Of a stretch of 64,000 nt of DNA, positions 1-11,398 are shown piece by piece (the first letter of the stretch is position 1; each line of letters begins with the position of its first letter). The stretch comes from Cryoendolithus antarcticus. Lineage: Eukaryota > Ascomycota > Dothideomycetes > Cladosporiales > Cladosporiaceae. Under the pieces are notes generated by a model. The model did not search any database. It worked only from the letters and a program-made list of their open reading frames with translations, and was not told the origin of the DNA. The translations under genes were made by a program, and so were the position numbers. The stretch covers positions 1,171,145 through 1,235,144 of the forward strand of contig NAJO01000008.1 in the NCBI GenBank assembly GCA_002077065.1, given 5' to 3'.

Positions 1-1987
1 ATGACTTCGCGGAGCTCCTCATCGTCCACGAGGTTTAGTCGGTTCTTCAGCAGCGACGGTATGGTCGGGAGAGTGACCAGCAGCTTGCTACGGGACACAC
101 TGCGCAGGAGGTCTGTTGCCCAAGCGCCCCAGGTCGGACGAGGTAGAGGAAGGTTGAGACGGCGTACTAACTGGTCTTCCTTTGACTGCCTGTCCGACAT
201 GGTTCTTGCCTCCTGCAAAGGACCGATGGCAGAGTGCACCAGTACGTCAAGCCTGATGTCATTGAAATGCATGTAGGAAAACATTTCCAGCAATTCAAGC
301 GCATGTTGGTATCTTGAATCTTGTGCCGCCCCACCGACGAGGGACTGATACAGGATTTCCGAGCTCCCGAATGCGGAAATCTCCTCGTTGTTGCTGACAC
401 CGTGACTTCGGCTCCGGCTACGATCTCGCCGTATGCGGCTTGCGTGTGTGTCGAAGAAGTGAATATAGTTACTGAGGTTACAGCCAAACACCTCTCTCGC
501 AATCGCCTTGCCAGCTTGTATGAGAGCGAGCGGTAGGTAGTGCAGGTGCTTGCAGATACTGACGGCCAGATCAACCGCATTCGTCTTCCACGGTCGCGGC
601 GTAGTAGCCGCCCGAAGCAGTAGTTCCGAGCCCTCGTTATCGTCCATTGGGCCTAATATCAAGCTCTCGTCGCCGTCGGCATTGAGCTTGGGATTCCTTG
701 TAGTGACAAGCACACAGCCAAAAGACCGCGGGGGCAATAGATCATTGAGCTCGATATCCTCCCCGTCGGCATTGTCGACGATCAGAAGCCACGGATATAC
801 TCGTCCAGACAGCCAGTGCTTGGCTGCATTCTCACTTGGGTCAACGCCGCCCTCGTACGCGATCTTTGCGTATGACTGCTTAGCATTCGAGCGACTGCTG
901 GCATCGACCCAGAACACACCCCTGCGAGTCTAAGTCATTTATTGTAGGCTTGAGACCACGCAATACATACTAGAGGCCACAGTCAGCAAGCGATCAGTGA
1001 TTGGCCCATTCAACAGGATCATACCCAATATGTGGATCTTTGTTCCTCAGCATACTTCAACGCGAGCTCAGTCTTGCCTGTACCCGGTCCTCCTTTAACG
1101 ACGAGACGTCTTTGTGTACGCTGAGTATGAGAAATGGCAGCACTCAAGACTTTGTGAACTGCTTGCAGCTGAGAGCGTCGACCGGTGTATACGTTGTTGG
1201 TCGAAGTCGGAACGAGATAGTGGCGATTCAAAGATGCAGCAGGGAGCATTTGAGACAGCGCTTCAGTGACTTGGACCGCGTCGCGTAGCTCGGTGAGTCC
1301 ATCGACGGTCGGACTTTATGAATACGTCAGCACTTGTTATATCTTGGAATCACATCAGTCAAAGCCATGCTGAGCGACTCGCCTGGTTCCATCAAGTCTG
1401 CGCTTGAGTACAGACTTCAGCGCGTGAAGAACAGACACAGCGTCTCGAGTTTCTGTAGTCAATACGCCTTGATCGTTGACATCGTTACTCAAGCGGGCAA
1501 GCCTAATGGCAGCCAGCAGCACCTGTAGAGTCTCGGCTTGGATTTCAAGAGACACTGAGAGACTTTCACATCGTGCTAGCTGTAAATCGCTCAAGGTGAG
1601 ATCGAAAGCAATCGATAGTCCATTCGCATACTGCTCAGCCCTATCACCCAATTCGCGGCGAACAGACTCGAGTACTCCTTCCCGACATAAGCTCGCTACT
1701 ATGTTAGCGCTGTGCCAGAGCCTCTCCCAAGTGAGAAGGCTTGCTGCTGAATGACCCGGAAATGTGGATCTCGCCAGAAATGCAACCCTCAGCTCCTTAG
1801 AAACTTCAAGCAATGTCAGCAATCCACCATTCAGGTCCAGAATCTGTTTCTGTGCATGTTGTCTAGTGAATGGATATAGGCTTGTTATAAGGCTATCCAC
1901 CTCGCGATTCAAGGCCTCCAGCGTGAATCTGGGTGTAGCAGTATCCTGATTGTTTCTGTCGGACACAGATGAATCTGATTGGGCCAT
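1..1987 (-). CDS. STAND NTPase with NB-ARC domain (NLR-like), 3' end outside window
   Basis: An NLR-like signalling ATPase runs off the left edge. The start is ATG at 1987; the TTG at 1996 has no better claim. The first exon (1987 to about 1360) encodes some 210 mostly helical residues that I cannot assign to a named domain. After an unresolved short intron, the second exon (about 1303 to 1025) carries the NB-ARC entry 'VYTGRRSQLQ' and the Walker A 'GGPGTGKTE'. A well-defined intron (930-1024) joins 'STYW' to 'TRRGVFWVDASS'. The third exon (929 to 1) continues with Walker B-like 'WLLIVDNAD', sensor 'CVLVTTRN', the GxP-type 'LHYLPLALIQAGKAI' and a winged-helix-like stretch, open to base 1. Fungal STAND proteins act in heterokaryon incompatibility and non-self recognition. 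Repeats or effector domains beyond the window are unknown. Two reverse-strand frames at 2039-2603 could be upstream exons, but nothing proves it. Confidence 0.75.
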
Positions 1988-2622
1988 ATGATGCAACGGT
2001 ACCCTTGGTATGTCGCGGCGTCATGGTTAGAAGAGAGACTAGACTTTACGGAAGCAAATACCCTGGCCAGCCATGGCAGTCGAGCACTGCTTCACGGGGA
2101 AGGACGAAAGCCTTGCAGTAGATTCGCAGATGAGCCCCCACACGCTATCACTTTGATCTGCTGCAAGTCCATAACGCAGTGCAGTCTGAGGCTGAGAGGT
2201 GATCTCATCGAACACCTCTAGACCGGTATGCAGATGCAGTGCAGGGATGGCGGCGGTAAGCGATTCGCTGGGAGGCTGCAGCCGAACTCGTGCCTCAGGT
2301 TTTATGGCAGACTGTGCCCGATTAGGCGAAACTAGCATGCACCTCTGCACCTTTATCGGGCGTATTGGGCAACAGCATGCCCGATCGTATCGTGTTCTCG
2401 ATGGCAGTGTTACGCGTGTGTGCTGCGGTTACGAAAGGTGTGGCCCTTTTCTGTAAGTCACTCGGCGCCTGTGGCTGCGCGTGATCAAGACACGCTGGAT
2501 TGGATCGGTATCTTCGACTCACATCCTCCACGTTCTCTACCATATGACTGTTACCCTCTTGCTTGTGGGCCGTTGATACAGCACATAGCTGAGGCTCTGA
2601 CACACACTACCGCTGTGGCGAG
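1988..2622. other. Divergent promoter region
   Basis: This 635-bp stretch separates the STAND gene (minus) from the P450 gene (plus). Short reverse-strand frames at 2039-2350 and 2322-2603 are open and might be 5' exons of the STAND gene. I see no domain in them and no convincing splice link. Confidence 0.4.
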
Positions 2623-4358
2623 ATGGAGTCTACTCTCCCGTCATCGCCAGCATCGAAGCTACAGAGCGTAAGGCTTGTAGCCATTACTTGTATAATCGCG
2701 ATTGTGGTGTATTGGTACGCCAAACGTGCAAGGCAGAGGAAGGTAGCGGCACACTTTGAGTGGACTATTCGTGCCATCAAGTCTCTGACATGCTGTTGCC
2801 ACAGGAAGATGAAGCGTTCGCTTCCGCACACGGTTGCCAGCCAGTACTGGCAACCCTGCCATATCGGTGGCCTTTCGCACTGGATCTATTGAAGAGGCAA
2901 TGGGATGCGTTACCTGCGAAGCGTCTTCTAGAGTTTCAGACTGCGTACATGGCTACTGCGCCGACTATCCGCATCAATGTTCTCGGTGAAGGCTATATCA
3001 CTACTGATCCTGGAAACATCGAGGCAGTGTTGACTACGCGATTTGATGACTTCGTCATGGGCGTCCGGCGACTAGGACTACTCACACTCTTGGGCGAAGG
3101 TGTGTTCACTCAAGACGGCTCCGCGTGGAAGCACTCAAGGGAGATCTTACGGCGTCAATTTGCAAGGCTCCGTGAGGATGGACTAGCTGCATTCACCCCA
3201 CACGTCGATGACCTTCTGGACAGCGTCGCGCGCGCCTCTGATGAATCTGCCACTGGGATTGTTGATCTCCAACCGCATTTCTTCGAGTATACACTCGCGA
3301 CTACGACTGATCTTTTGTTCGGCGAACCTCACTCAAGTTTGCCACAAGCCGACCGAGATGCCCTGCGCGACAATTTCGACTATGCTAGCCACATCTCGGC
3401 GATCAGACTGCGACTTGCGGAGTTTGCCTGGATATATCGGCCTCGAGGATATCGTGAAGCCTGTAGAGGTGTTAGACAGTGGGCTCAATTCTTTGCTGAC
3501 AAGGCTCTTGATTACATGGAAGAGCACGGCGAAGAAGCAGCAAGCGAACGATACGCATTCATCGTCGATCTGTGGAAGGGCATGCACGATCGTCAGCTTG
3601 TAAGAGATCAGCTCCTGCATGTGCTCATTGCTGGACGGGACACGACCGCATGTCTTTTGAGCTGGACTTTGCAAGTGACACCATCGCTGTCACCTCACAA
3701 GCCAAAGCTGACTCGCTCGACAGTTTCCACTTAGTCCGCAATCCTCATTGTATTGCGCGACTGAAAGCGGAGATCGTACAGAGTCTGACGATGGAAAGTG
3801 GTCACATTACACGCGCGCAGATACAGCAGATGCCTTACTTGCGGTGCTGTCTCAATGAGAGTAAGTTACCACTACAGACAGTACGACCACGTATTGATCA
3901 TACTCGCAGCACTTCGTCTATATCCCCAGCTGCCTGTGAATGTACGGTTCACCAGTCGTAATACTGTACTTCCCAGAGGCGGCGGTCCAGATGGCACGGC
4001 TCCAGTATTCCTGCGTAAAGGCACGGGCATCGGTTGGTCAACGTATCATATGCATCGAAGTGAGGCGCTGTACGGCCCCGATGCTCGGAAATACGTGCCA
4101 GAGAGATGGGAGTCTGGAGAGCTCATACGTAAGGTGGGCCTTGGGGCTGGCTTCCTTGATTTCCATGGTGGGCCAAGGGTGTGTCTGGGTAAGGATTACG
4201 CCCTGATGGAGGCGAGCCTTGCAATTGTTCGGATCCTACAAAGGTATCCCAACATTCGGCTGCCTGAGAGCGAAGCGAATTTACCCACTGGCTCGGAAAG
4301 GCAAAATCTGACGATCGTGTTGTCAAGTGCGGATGGGGCAAAGGTCGTCCTGGCGTGA
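2623..4358 (+). CDS. Cytochrome P450 monooxygenase, CYP52-like
   Basis: A membrane-anchored heme-thiolate monooxygenase, probably hydroxylating alkane or fatty-acid chains if the CYP52 resemblance holds. Exons are 2623-2742, 2805-3670, 3724-3860 and 3910-4358, giving 523 residues. The N-terminus has one membrane helix ('LVAITCIIAIVVYWY'). The I-helix motif AGRDTT lies near residue 316. The third intron assembles the K-helix ExxR as E-T-L-R. The heme loop is 'FHGGPRVCLG' with the ligand Cys near residue 466. CYP52-type signatures include 'FDDFVMGVRR', 'LLGEGVFTQDG' and 'LLSWTFFHLVRNP'. The second intron is GC-AG (GCAAGT at 3671, CAG at 3721): only this donor keeps frame and restores the usual LSWTF reading. 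It stands next to, and divergent from, the STAND gene. Confidence 0.9.
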
Positions 4359-4750
4359 CGCGACCAATAGCGCAGTCTCGACGGTCATATACTAAATAGT
4401 CGTTGCTTGCTTGTTCGATCGCATTCCCAGTGACACAAACATGTTATCTCAGTTGTGGCTGAAACGCGTGATGATGAAGGTGGCGCCGCGCATTTAGACG
4501 CCAACTTCCACTTCGAGCCTCAGTGCAGCCGCATTGCCTTCATGGCGGACTGCGTAATCAGCACTGCCTCTCTGACCATTCTTACCAGCAGTCACTCCGC
4601 GATATGCGGCACGCAGCCTCATACTACTTGCTTCAAGGCTACAGCACCGGTGAGGCTCATCTCTTACTCGACCTGCTGTTCACACGAATCTGATCTCTGG
4701 TACTCTTCTTCTTTGTCGCGTCGTGAAGACCCCTCATACCGGTGTTAGCA
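4359..4750. other. Intergenic, no gene seen
   Basis: About 390 bp between the P450 stop and the next ATG. An open frame at 4455-4748 has no family signature and looks like a chance frame over the promoter. Confidence 0.5.
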
Positions 4751-6357
4751 ATGGCCGACACTGCTGCTAACATTATCACTTACGTTGGCGTTCCGCTGGC
4801 AGTAGCTGGCGTCTTGCCGATTCTATATAATACTATTGCAACCCTCGTACTTCTCAGAAAAGTCAAGAAAACACTCGTGGAGTCAAAAGCCGAGACCCTT
4901 GCGATGCGCAGCGATGTAGTGAACCGAATCGTCGAAGTGGAGCTCCCACGGCACAGAATCACTCCTCTGGACCGAGATAATCATAAGTATTGGGAGCCTC
5001 AATCGACCACAAAGCCGTTAGCTGGAGGCACTTGGGCCTTGCTTGAGTGGAAGCGCAATAGGATGGGCAGCAAAGTTCAGCGCTTTCAGTACATTGATGA
5101 ATTGCGGATCCTTCAAGCAGAGATATCGCTCGGCGAGCTGGTGGCCTATCTACTTGATCTAGGTGCCAAGCCGCATCCGTTAGGCTGGAACGCTCTACGA
5201 TCGAATGGCCTATGGACGCCTGAGGATCAGTGTCTGATGTCAAGCCCAGATGGTCTCGCGAGCGTACTTGCTGTTGCATCATCAGACGACTCTGATGGCC
5301 ATCTCTCGCTCAAGCTTGCTTGGCCGGTGGGCCATTTCGACCCCGTACGTCAACGGTCTTCGCGTGGTTCTGGATGGGTAAGATTGCAATTTGTGGCATT
5401 CGTCGACCATACCGACGCAGTGGCGGAGAGTGCAGTTGTGGATGTCGAATCAGAGCATGCTTTAGTCCATGACGGTACTTCACCCATAGAGGAGAAACGA
5501 GAGGGCAATGCAGGCGATTTTCATGATTGCGAACTAGCGGCTAGTGGTTTGGGATGCGTTCTTGATAAGGGTATCGAAAAGATCGACATCAGTCATCTCA
5601 AGCACTCGGACAGCGCGGTCGAAGGTCTTTGGTTCGCGACAATACTATCAGCCTATGCCACCAAGACCGGTATGTTGCCTAGGTATGCGATCACTGACGC
5701 ATCACTGTTGCTCGTTAGCAAAGCGGTCGTACCTTGTGGGGTACTTGTTATCTTGGGCATGATTCCAGATTCCGAGGCTCCGGAGTGGTCACGGAAGCAT
5801 CAGTCGAGCACTCAGATTGGAGCGCAAAACGTCGATTCCATTGCGAATGACCGCGGTGGTGACAGGATGCAGCAAGCGAGACAGCAGTGGATGAAGTTTG
5901 GTAGACGATCTCAGCGTCCGCCGAGTGAACTCAGAGCACTAATACATGCGTAGAGCACGATCGTCAAGTGAACATCCAGTCAGCTCTCGACAGCAACCGC
6001 TGGGAAAGCAGCAAAGTAGCCCAGCACAGCTTCACGTGGCTACAGAGCAGATCGCCGGAGGCGAACCGCATTGCCCCCCGTATGGAATTGGTCGTCGCAT
6101 CTATACTGCATCAGATGATCCACGACGTCGCCTTTGCTCGCAAGCTATCTACGATGCTCGAGTCATGGAGAGCCTGGAGCTACAGCGGCGGTATGCAACA
6201 ACGGGATCTTGAGACCTTGCAGTCGGATCTTCCCCTGTTTACCAAAGCGGCTCTGCTCATCGGCTTCATCAAGTCATGCAGCGACTCGGATAACGGCAAG
6301 GTCACTAGAGACATTCACAAGTGCCTGGAGGCTCATCAGGTTGTCAGACTGGGTTGA
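4751..6357 (+). CDS. Fungal membrane protein of unknown function
   Basis: I do not recognise a named family. The start is ATG at 4751; the in-frame GTG at 4742 is not needed. A hydrophobic N-terminus ('IITYVGVPLAVAGVLPILYN') is followed by a charged segment and a long soluble part. A second hydrophobic stretch ('LLLVSKAVVPCGVLVILGMI') lies around residues 322-341. The long frame stops at 5953. A GT-AG intron at 5901-5968, with CTAAT as branch site, joins it to a coding-like frame ending at 6357, for 512 residues. Without that intron the protein ends 112 residues earlier. A GTATGT...TTAG pair at 5670-5718 was considered but would break the frame. The gene converges with the acyltransferase gene downstream. 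Confidence 0.55.
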
Positions 6358-6447
6358 CGTTGCGTGAACCCACTTTTTGAGAGGACTCAAGATGTTGCAG
6401 ATACGGAGGCGATAAGTCGAGATGACTACATGCTACGATCCTGCGTC

Positions 6448-7897
6448 TCACGGCTTGTACAGGAAACTGACGATAGCTAGGCCGCTACCCAGGAGATATC
6501 GCATCATCAGCCAGGCCGCTATCACAGCAATCACGCCCGTCAGGATATGCAGCATCTCGAACGGGCTGCGGAGCTCGACACTTGAGGTGATGCTCCCCTG
6601 GGTGTCTGGAAACCCACCATGAGCCCGGAAGTGCTCCAGCAGCTCAGCCTTCTCGGCCCATCGCTCCAGCAACCAGCGATCGAACTCTTCGGCGTCTCGT
6701 AGCGGTATCTTATTGATGGCGAACCGCCGCCAGTGCGCATGCGTGAATGGCGCTGGACGGCCCTGGGCGTACAGCGTCTTGAGGTTGTAGAGATCTTGGC
6801 CGTCTTGGCCGCGACTAGACTGTGGTGAGCGCGGCACCGAATTGGTCAATTGGGGGAAACTCACGGGATGCCATCATATGCGATAGTACAGTCGTATACC
6901 CACTCCACACTATGTTCTAGTCCTTGCAGGCAAGCTAGTAGACCCCGAGAGCGCGGCAACAGGGTTAGGTCAGAGCACGGTAGACCGTTCTTCTCGGCCC
7001 ATTTCTGACTTATTGCTGCAGACCTCTTCGTCAGGTTCGTGCCCTCGGGGAAGATCAGCAGCCACATCGGCATGCTAGCGTTGGAAAGATGGGCCAAGCC
7101 GCGCTCAAGACTCGACTTGTCGCTCTCCCAGCGCCGGCTCAGAAGGATCCAGCCGAAGAATCTGATGCCGCTACCGATCATCGGGATCTTTCCAAGCGCA
7201 TCTTTGAGCACAATGTAGAAATGGCCGTGGTGTCCGGCTGTGTATGCGCTCCACCAGAGGACAAGCCAGTCGGTGTAGAGCTACGGGTCCTGAGGTCAGC
7301 AAACACCATAGCGACAGGGACGTTATCAGCCGGCTACCTGGTGATTCGCGATCATGACGAGGCGCCGGGGGAAGTCGAAAGTGACACTACCTTGGGCTGT
7401 CTGGCGTATCTGACCGTCCAGGCTCGCATCCCAAGTATTTCTAGCAGAGACAGGTGCTCGCCATTGGTTCAGACCGACCAATAGCAGAGCAGTGCGGGCT
7501 TTCACAGCGGCTTGCCATGCATCTGACCACGAGGGACTGACAAGCCGGAGTGGCAGACCAAGCCATTGTTGCACATGGAGACTGGTTGTGAAACCTAAGT
7601 TCAGCCCTCCCGTCGGTAACAGCCCATACGGCAGAGACATGATAGAACTCACCATATGGTTACGGCGGCGGCGCAGAGCAGCACGACCGCGCACTGAACG
7701 CAGTCTGCGATGGTGGTGATCGCCGTATGCAAATCGCGAGTCTTGACATTGCGTGTGTCTGGTCCTCTGACCACACCATCTCCGACCGGTGGACCAGTCT
7801 TGCGAGGAGACCGCATGGCGGTGTTTCCGTCGACATCGATCATTGCAGGCGCTGTGAGAGTAATGCAGGTGCCAAAAGACGGATGCCGTCGGTCCAT
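6448..7897 (-). CDS. Lysophospholipid acyltransferase (CST26/LPLAT family)
   Basis: A membrane glycerolipid acyltransferase of the PlsC fold. Reverse-strand exons are 7897-7653, 7581-7338, 7280-6865 and 6814-6448, giving 423 residues. The HX4D catalytic motif is built across an intron as N-H-Q-L-Y-T-D-W. Further downstream are the acceptor-binding 'FPEGTNL' and the family-typical 'YDGIPRGQDGQDLYNLKTLY', also made by splicing. Hydrophobic segments sit near the N-terminus ('AVVLLCAAAVTI') and the C-terminus ('ILTGVIAVIAAWLMM'). The upstream GTG at 7954 opens the same frame, but a TAG lies upstream of it with no ATG between, so the first ATG, at 7897, is preferred. By analogy with yeast CST26 and YDR018C it remodels phosphatidic acid or phosphatidylinositol. 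It shares a 219-bp promoter with the PAQR gene. Confidence 0.85.
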
Positions 7898-7937
7898 CTG
7901 TGAGGCCGAGCCAAGTTTCCGTGCTAGCTCTTCTTCT

Positions 7938-7958
7938 ACACGTGGAAAACCCACGTGT
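7938..7958. promoter_or_regulatory. Perfect palindrome of two E-boxes in a divergent promoter
   Basis: ACACGTGG and CCACGTGT form a perfect 8-bp inverted repeat around the spacer AAAAC. Each arm holds CACGTG, the classic bHLH site. It lies between the start codons of the acyltransferase (7897, minus) and PAQR (8117, plus) genes, so both could be controlled by one regulator (inference). Confidence 0.5.
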
Positions 7959-8116
7959 TTGTCGTTCTAGGCTTTTGAATATTGACTCGCGGCTGTAGGT
8001 CCCAATTCGGGAGGTGCGGCCGTTCTGGGCGTGCGTCTCGCCAAGCGCGTGGTCAACAATACCACGTCGCTCAACTGAAGCCCTCCGTCTTAACATCACA
8101 AGTTTGCCAGGATGTA

Positions 8117-9150
8117 ATGACGAGGAAACCAATGACCACGCGGTCAAACCCAAGGGACCCGGCAAAACGACCAATCAAACCAAAACTCATCCACACCCGC
8201 TCCGAAGCCGCCTTCTGGCAACTCGAAAATAATGAACATATCATGGGCCACTACCGCGCGGTCTCGCAATCCTACACAGCCTGCTTCGCCAGTCTCGGGT
8301 ACCTGCATAACCAGACTTCGAACATCTACACGCATCTGATTGCATCTGTGGTGTTTCTGGGTTGGGCGGTGCAGACGTTCAATGACGTACTAACCCGGTA
8401 TTCGACCTCGGAGTTCAATGATGTGCTGGTGTTTGGGGTGTTCTTCGCTTGTGCAGCAGGCTGCTTCGGCTCCAGTGCACTGTTCCATTTGTTTGCGAAC
8501 CATTCAGCGGAGGCTAATGGCAAATGGCTGCTATTCGACTTGTATGGAGTCTTCGGCTTGATCAGTGCGACGATCGTGTCTGGCGCGTACTATGGGTTCT
8601 ACTGCGATAGAGCTTGGTGGTTGGCGTACTCTGGAGGGGTGCGTATTTCCTCTCGTGATCGAAGGTGCTTACTGATCTGAGATCTCCAGATCATCGTGAT
8701 CAGCGCTCTCTGTGGGCTATTCTGCACGCTACCCAGGTTCAGACATCACAGTTGGCGGAATGTAAGGGCCGTGTTGTTCGTACTGATCGGCTGCTACGGC
8801 ATCTTGCCAATGAACCACGTCGCGCAGAGATGGGGCCGACACAAGGTCAACGAGATGATCGGCTGGGAGATCTTGCGCTGGGAGGGTGTCAGCTACCTCG
8901 CAGGCGCGTTGATATATTGTGTATGTAACAGCGACGCCATCACATCATTACCCTCCCTGACTGTGCAACACCATAGTTCCGAATACCAGAACGCTTCACG
9001 CCAGGCACGTTTGACATCTTCGGCGCATCACATCAGATCTTCCACGCGTGCGCCGTGCTGGGAGCTGTGTTGCATTATCAGGCCTTGCTTGTCGGGTTCG
9101 ACTACAGTCACAACCCGAGCACGCGGCAATGTGAGTATAGTAGTGGATAG
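8117..9150 (+). CDS. PAQR/haemolysin-III family membrane receptor (ADIPOR/Izh-like)
   Basis: A seven-helix membrane protein of the adiponectin-receptor/Izh family. Family members bind zinc and affect sterol, ceramide and metal homeostasis. Exons are 8117-8638, 8690-8920 and 8977-9150, giving 308 residues; the ATG at 8132 is an alternative start. Family motifs are visible: 'GYLHNQTSNIYTHLI', the S-x3-H element in 'GSSALFHLF', and the C-terminal H-x3-H in 'GASHQIFHACAVLGAVLHYQ'. These histidines bind the metal in solved PAQR structures. Both introns are clean GT-AG with phase-0 junctions. The last exon ends soon after a GTGAGT, so an extra small 3' exon is possible. Confidence 0.88.
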
Positions 9151-9373
9151 CATGAGGTCAGTTGTATAGATACAGATACATGTAGACACAAGTCAGGTAC
9201 TGCTACGGGACGCTGCGGAAGTCATTCTGTTGTACCTGCCAAGAGAAAGTAGAACATGCGAATGCGACGTACACTACACACAAGTCTGCCTCGTAAGACA
9301 CCACATTCTAAGCTACATATGCCTCCCATGCTTCAATCATTTGAGCCAGTCCAGTGCGTCAATCCACAAGCCT

Positions 9374-9970
9374 TCACCACCTCGCATCCTCCTTCCTCTC
9401 CTCCCAAGTCATCTCCTCAAGCTCAAGCCAAGGACTCACCGGCCTAGTGCTCACTTGCGAACCCTCCCCTTCACTCTCTTCGTCCCCAAATGCCGCATCC
9501 TGCTCGCCACCAAACACTTCACTTCCGTCCCATCGGACGAGATGCTTCTTCCGGGCAGCTGACTGTGATCTGCGGAACCCTCCTTTGAATAAACCCCTGA
9601 ATACCTTCGACATGGCCTTGACAATACATGACTTGTGGTACCGACGTGGAGCGATGCTCTCAACTGAGGATCTAGCACGGCATCGATACAGCTCCAGTGA
9701 ATCGACGAGAGTAAGCGGGTGATCGTAATCGCTATCCAGATCCACGGCATCGCGGCGAGAACTGTTCGAGCGAATCTCGGAAGTGGTGTTGAGAGATATT
9801 TCGGAAGAGATTGAAGTCCTTGGAGTGAGGATGTCGAAACTCCTTGCTGGCGAGGGAAGGTTGAGCGTCGAGATCGAGCCGATGATTATGAGGGAGCTGA
9901 TGTCTGACATTGATAGTTGGGATGGGGAGAGGTATTCGAAGGTTATTGAGGGGGTGTAGGGTGATGACAT
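9374..9970 (-). CDS. Hypothetical Ser-rich protein, 198 residues
   Basis: One open frame starts at ATG 9970 and ends at 9374. The N-terminal half is rich in Ser, Thr and Ile. A basic patch ('SKVFRGLFKGGFRRSQ') is followed by an acidic stretch ('EESEGEGSQ') and a charged end. There is no signal peptide, membrane helix or domain I recognise. The order basic, acidic, aromatic looks like a real small regulatory protein rather than chance. It converges with the PAQR gene on its left. Confidence 0.5.
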   Translation of the reverse strand: MSSPYTPSITFEYLSPSQLSMSDISSLIIIGSISTLNLPSPARSFDILTPRTSISSEISLNTTSEIRSNSSRRDAVDLDSDYDHPLTLVDSLELYRCRARSSVESIAPRRYHKSCIVKAMSKVFRGLFKGGFRRSQSAARKKHLVRWDGSEVFGGEQDAAFGDEESEGEGSQVSTRPVSPWLELEEMTWEERKEDARW

Positions 9971-10665
9971 GGTTGTTGTTGACGAGGCGCACTGTCAGTG
10001 AGCCGTTTTGATGTTGAGTGGTCCTGTTGGTAATTCGGCTTATTGGTAAGTTGTACTGTTGTGGGGGTGTTGAGAGTGATGATGCTGAGTGGAAGTTACT
10101 TCAAGAGTGAGTACTTTGGGTGATGAAGGGAAGCGAGGGAAGGGACGCGAGAGTGGGCGATATGTAGGCCAGCCATCGACAGACATCCTCAGAGAACGCC
10201 ATCGACAGACATCCTCAGAGGACGCCATCCTCAGAATCGCTCTACTCACTGTGCTCAGTATTAAGGTTCGGTCAGCAGAAATGTGCCATTGCTCGTAAGG
10301 CATTGTGTCCTCGCCAGTCACGTGATTCGACGAAAACTTTACCTCGCAAACCTGTCCACCGTACACACTGGCTTCTCTGGGTGTCTGAGGCTGCCTGTGC
10401 TGATATACAGCTAGCCGAGAATCCAGGCGAGCAGCAAATACTGTTCATGAAAGGCCGAGCTCTGAAGTTCTCGAATTGCGAAGCCTTTCTTTCTTGCACC
10501 ACTAGCAGCAGTGCGACGACCGCCGTTCACAGTGCGATCGATAGCAGCTCAAGGTCAACTTGGTATTTGCAAAAGTAGCCGCTGCTGTTAGTCAACGTCG
10601 TGGATCTGTGTAATTGCGAGAACGACGTGCCAGGAATCGTATCGCGTTACCATCTATCATCAAAT
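9971..10665. other. Intergenic region with a short tandem repeat
   Basis: About 700 bp separate the Ser-rich gene from the YKT6 3' end. The only structure seen is the 26-bp repeat listed separately. Open frames on both strands here lack any signature. Confidence 0.5.
10173..10234. repeat. 26-bp direct tandem repeat, about 2.4 copies
   Basis: The unit starting CCATCGACAGACATCCTCAG occurs at 10173-10198 and 10199-10224 with one mismatch (AGAACG against AGGACG). A truncated third copy, CCATCCTCAG, follows at 10225. It lies upstream of the Ser-rich gene. Confidence 0.9.
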
Positions 10666-11398
10666 CTACATGACCGAGCAGCAGGAATTCTGCTTCTTGG
10701 CCTGGGTATAGAACATCTTGCTCTGCGCGCTCAGCCCATCAGACTTGGCAACCAGTGAATCGATCTTCTCGCCTGTGAAGCCGCCCCATAGTCAGCACAT
10801 CGCCCTCTGCGTTCGTCACGGGTCCACGCAGATGTAAGGACTCACCTCGCTCGAGCACACTCTCAATAGTCTTATGCAGCACAATCTTCGTCTCGTCCAG
10901 CTCCTTCTGAATCCGCATGATGCTGTCCGCCGCCGCGGGATCCTGGTACTTCTCAATATAGCCCCTCAGCTCCGGGAACACCAGCCCGCCGCCCTCCCTC
11001 GTCGCCTCTATCGTCTTGGCTGGGTACCGCGCTAGGAATTCATCCAGGATCTTTGATAGCAGTTGGTGTGCCACCAGTGCGGGATATTCGTGGTCCGATA
11101 TTATGATTCCGGCAACTCCCTCTGATCGGCCATAGGCGTGGAATGTGTACGACTGTTCCTCAATATCCTGTCGCTGTGATGCCTTCGTTCGCTCTGCAAC
11201 AGTTTTGCTGAAGAGGGACATAAATTCTGCGACCGAGGTACGGGTGAAGCGGGAGTAGGAGGAGAGGTCGCGTTCGGCGCAGAGTTCCAGGGCGGGTTTG
11301 GAGGTGTTTTTGAGGATCTGACGGGGGATTGTTAGTGAGGGGAGGGTGTGGGTTTAGGGAGGACGGGGAGGGCGCACGCCGATGTAGAGAATCTTCAT
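10666..11398 (-). CDS. YKT6: R-SNARE YKT6
   Basis: The R-SNARE that drives fusion in ER-Golgi, vacuole and autophagosome traffic. Reverse-strand exons are 11398-11378 (only seven codons, MKILYIG), 11317-10846 and 10772-10666, giving 199 residues, the usual Ykt6 length. An N-terminal longin domain is followed by an R-SNARE coiled coil ('[20 protein letters not shown]' and '[19 protein letters not shown]'). The zero-layer Arg lies in 'LERGE', at the second splice junction. The C-terminus is C-C-S-V-M, combining the palmitoylated Cys and a farnesylated CAAX box typical of Ykt6. There is no transmembrane anchor. Both introns are GT-AG. Confidence 0.97.

Noticed and set aside
2039..2603. Reverse frames as first exons of the STAND gene
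   Set aside because: The text is weakly coding-like, but no consistent donor and acceptor pair or domain supports it, so it is mentioned only as a possibility.
5670..5718. GTATGT...TTAG intron in the membrane-protein gene
   Set aside because: Removing 49 nt shifts the frame to an early stop, while reading through gives a good hydrophobic segment.
7898..7954. GTG start of the acyltransferase at 7954
   Set aside because: A TAG lies upstream with no ATG between, and a normal ATG follows at 7897.
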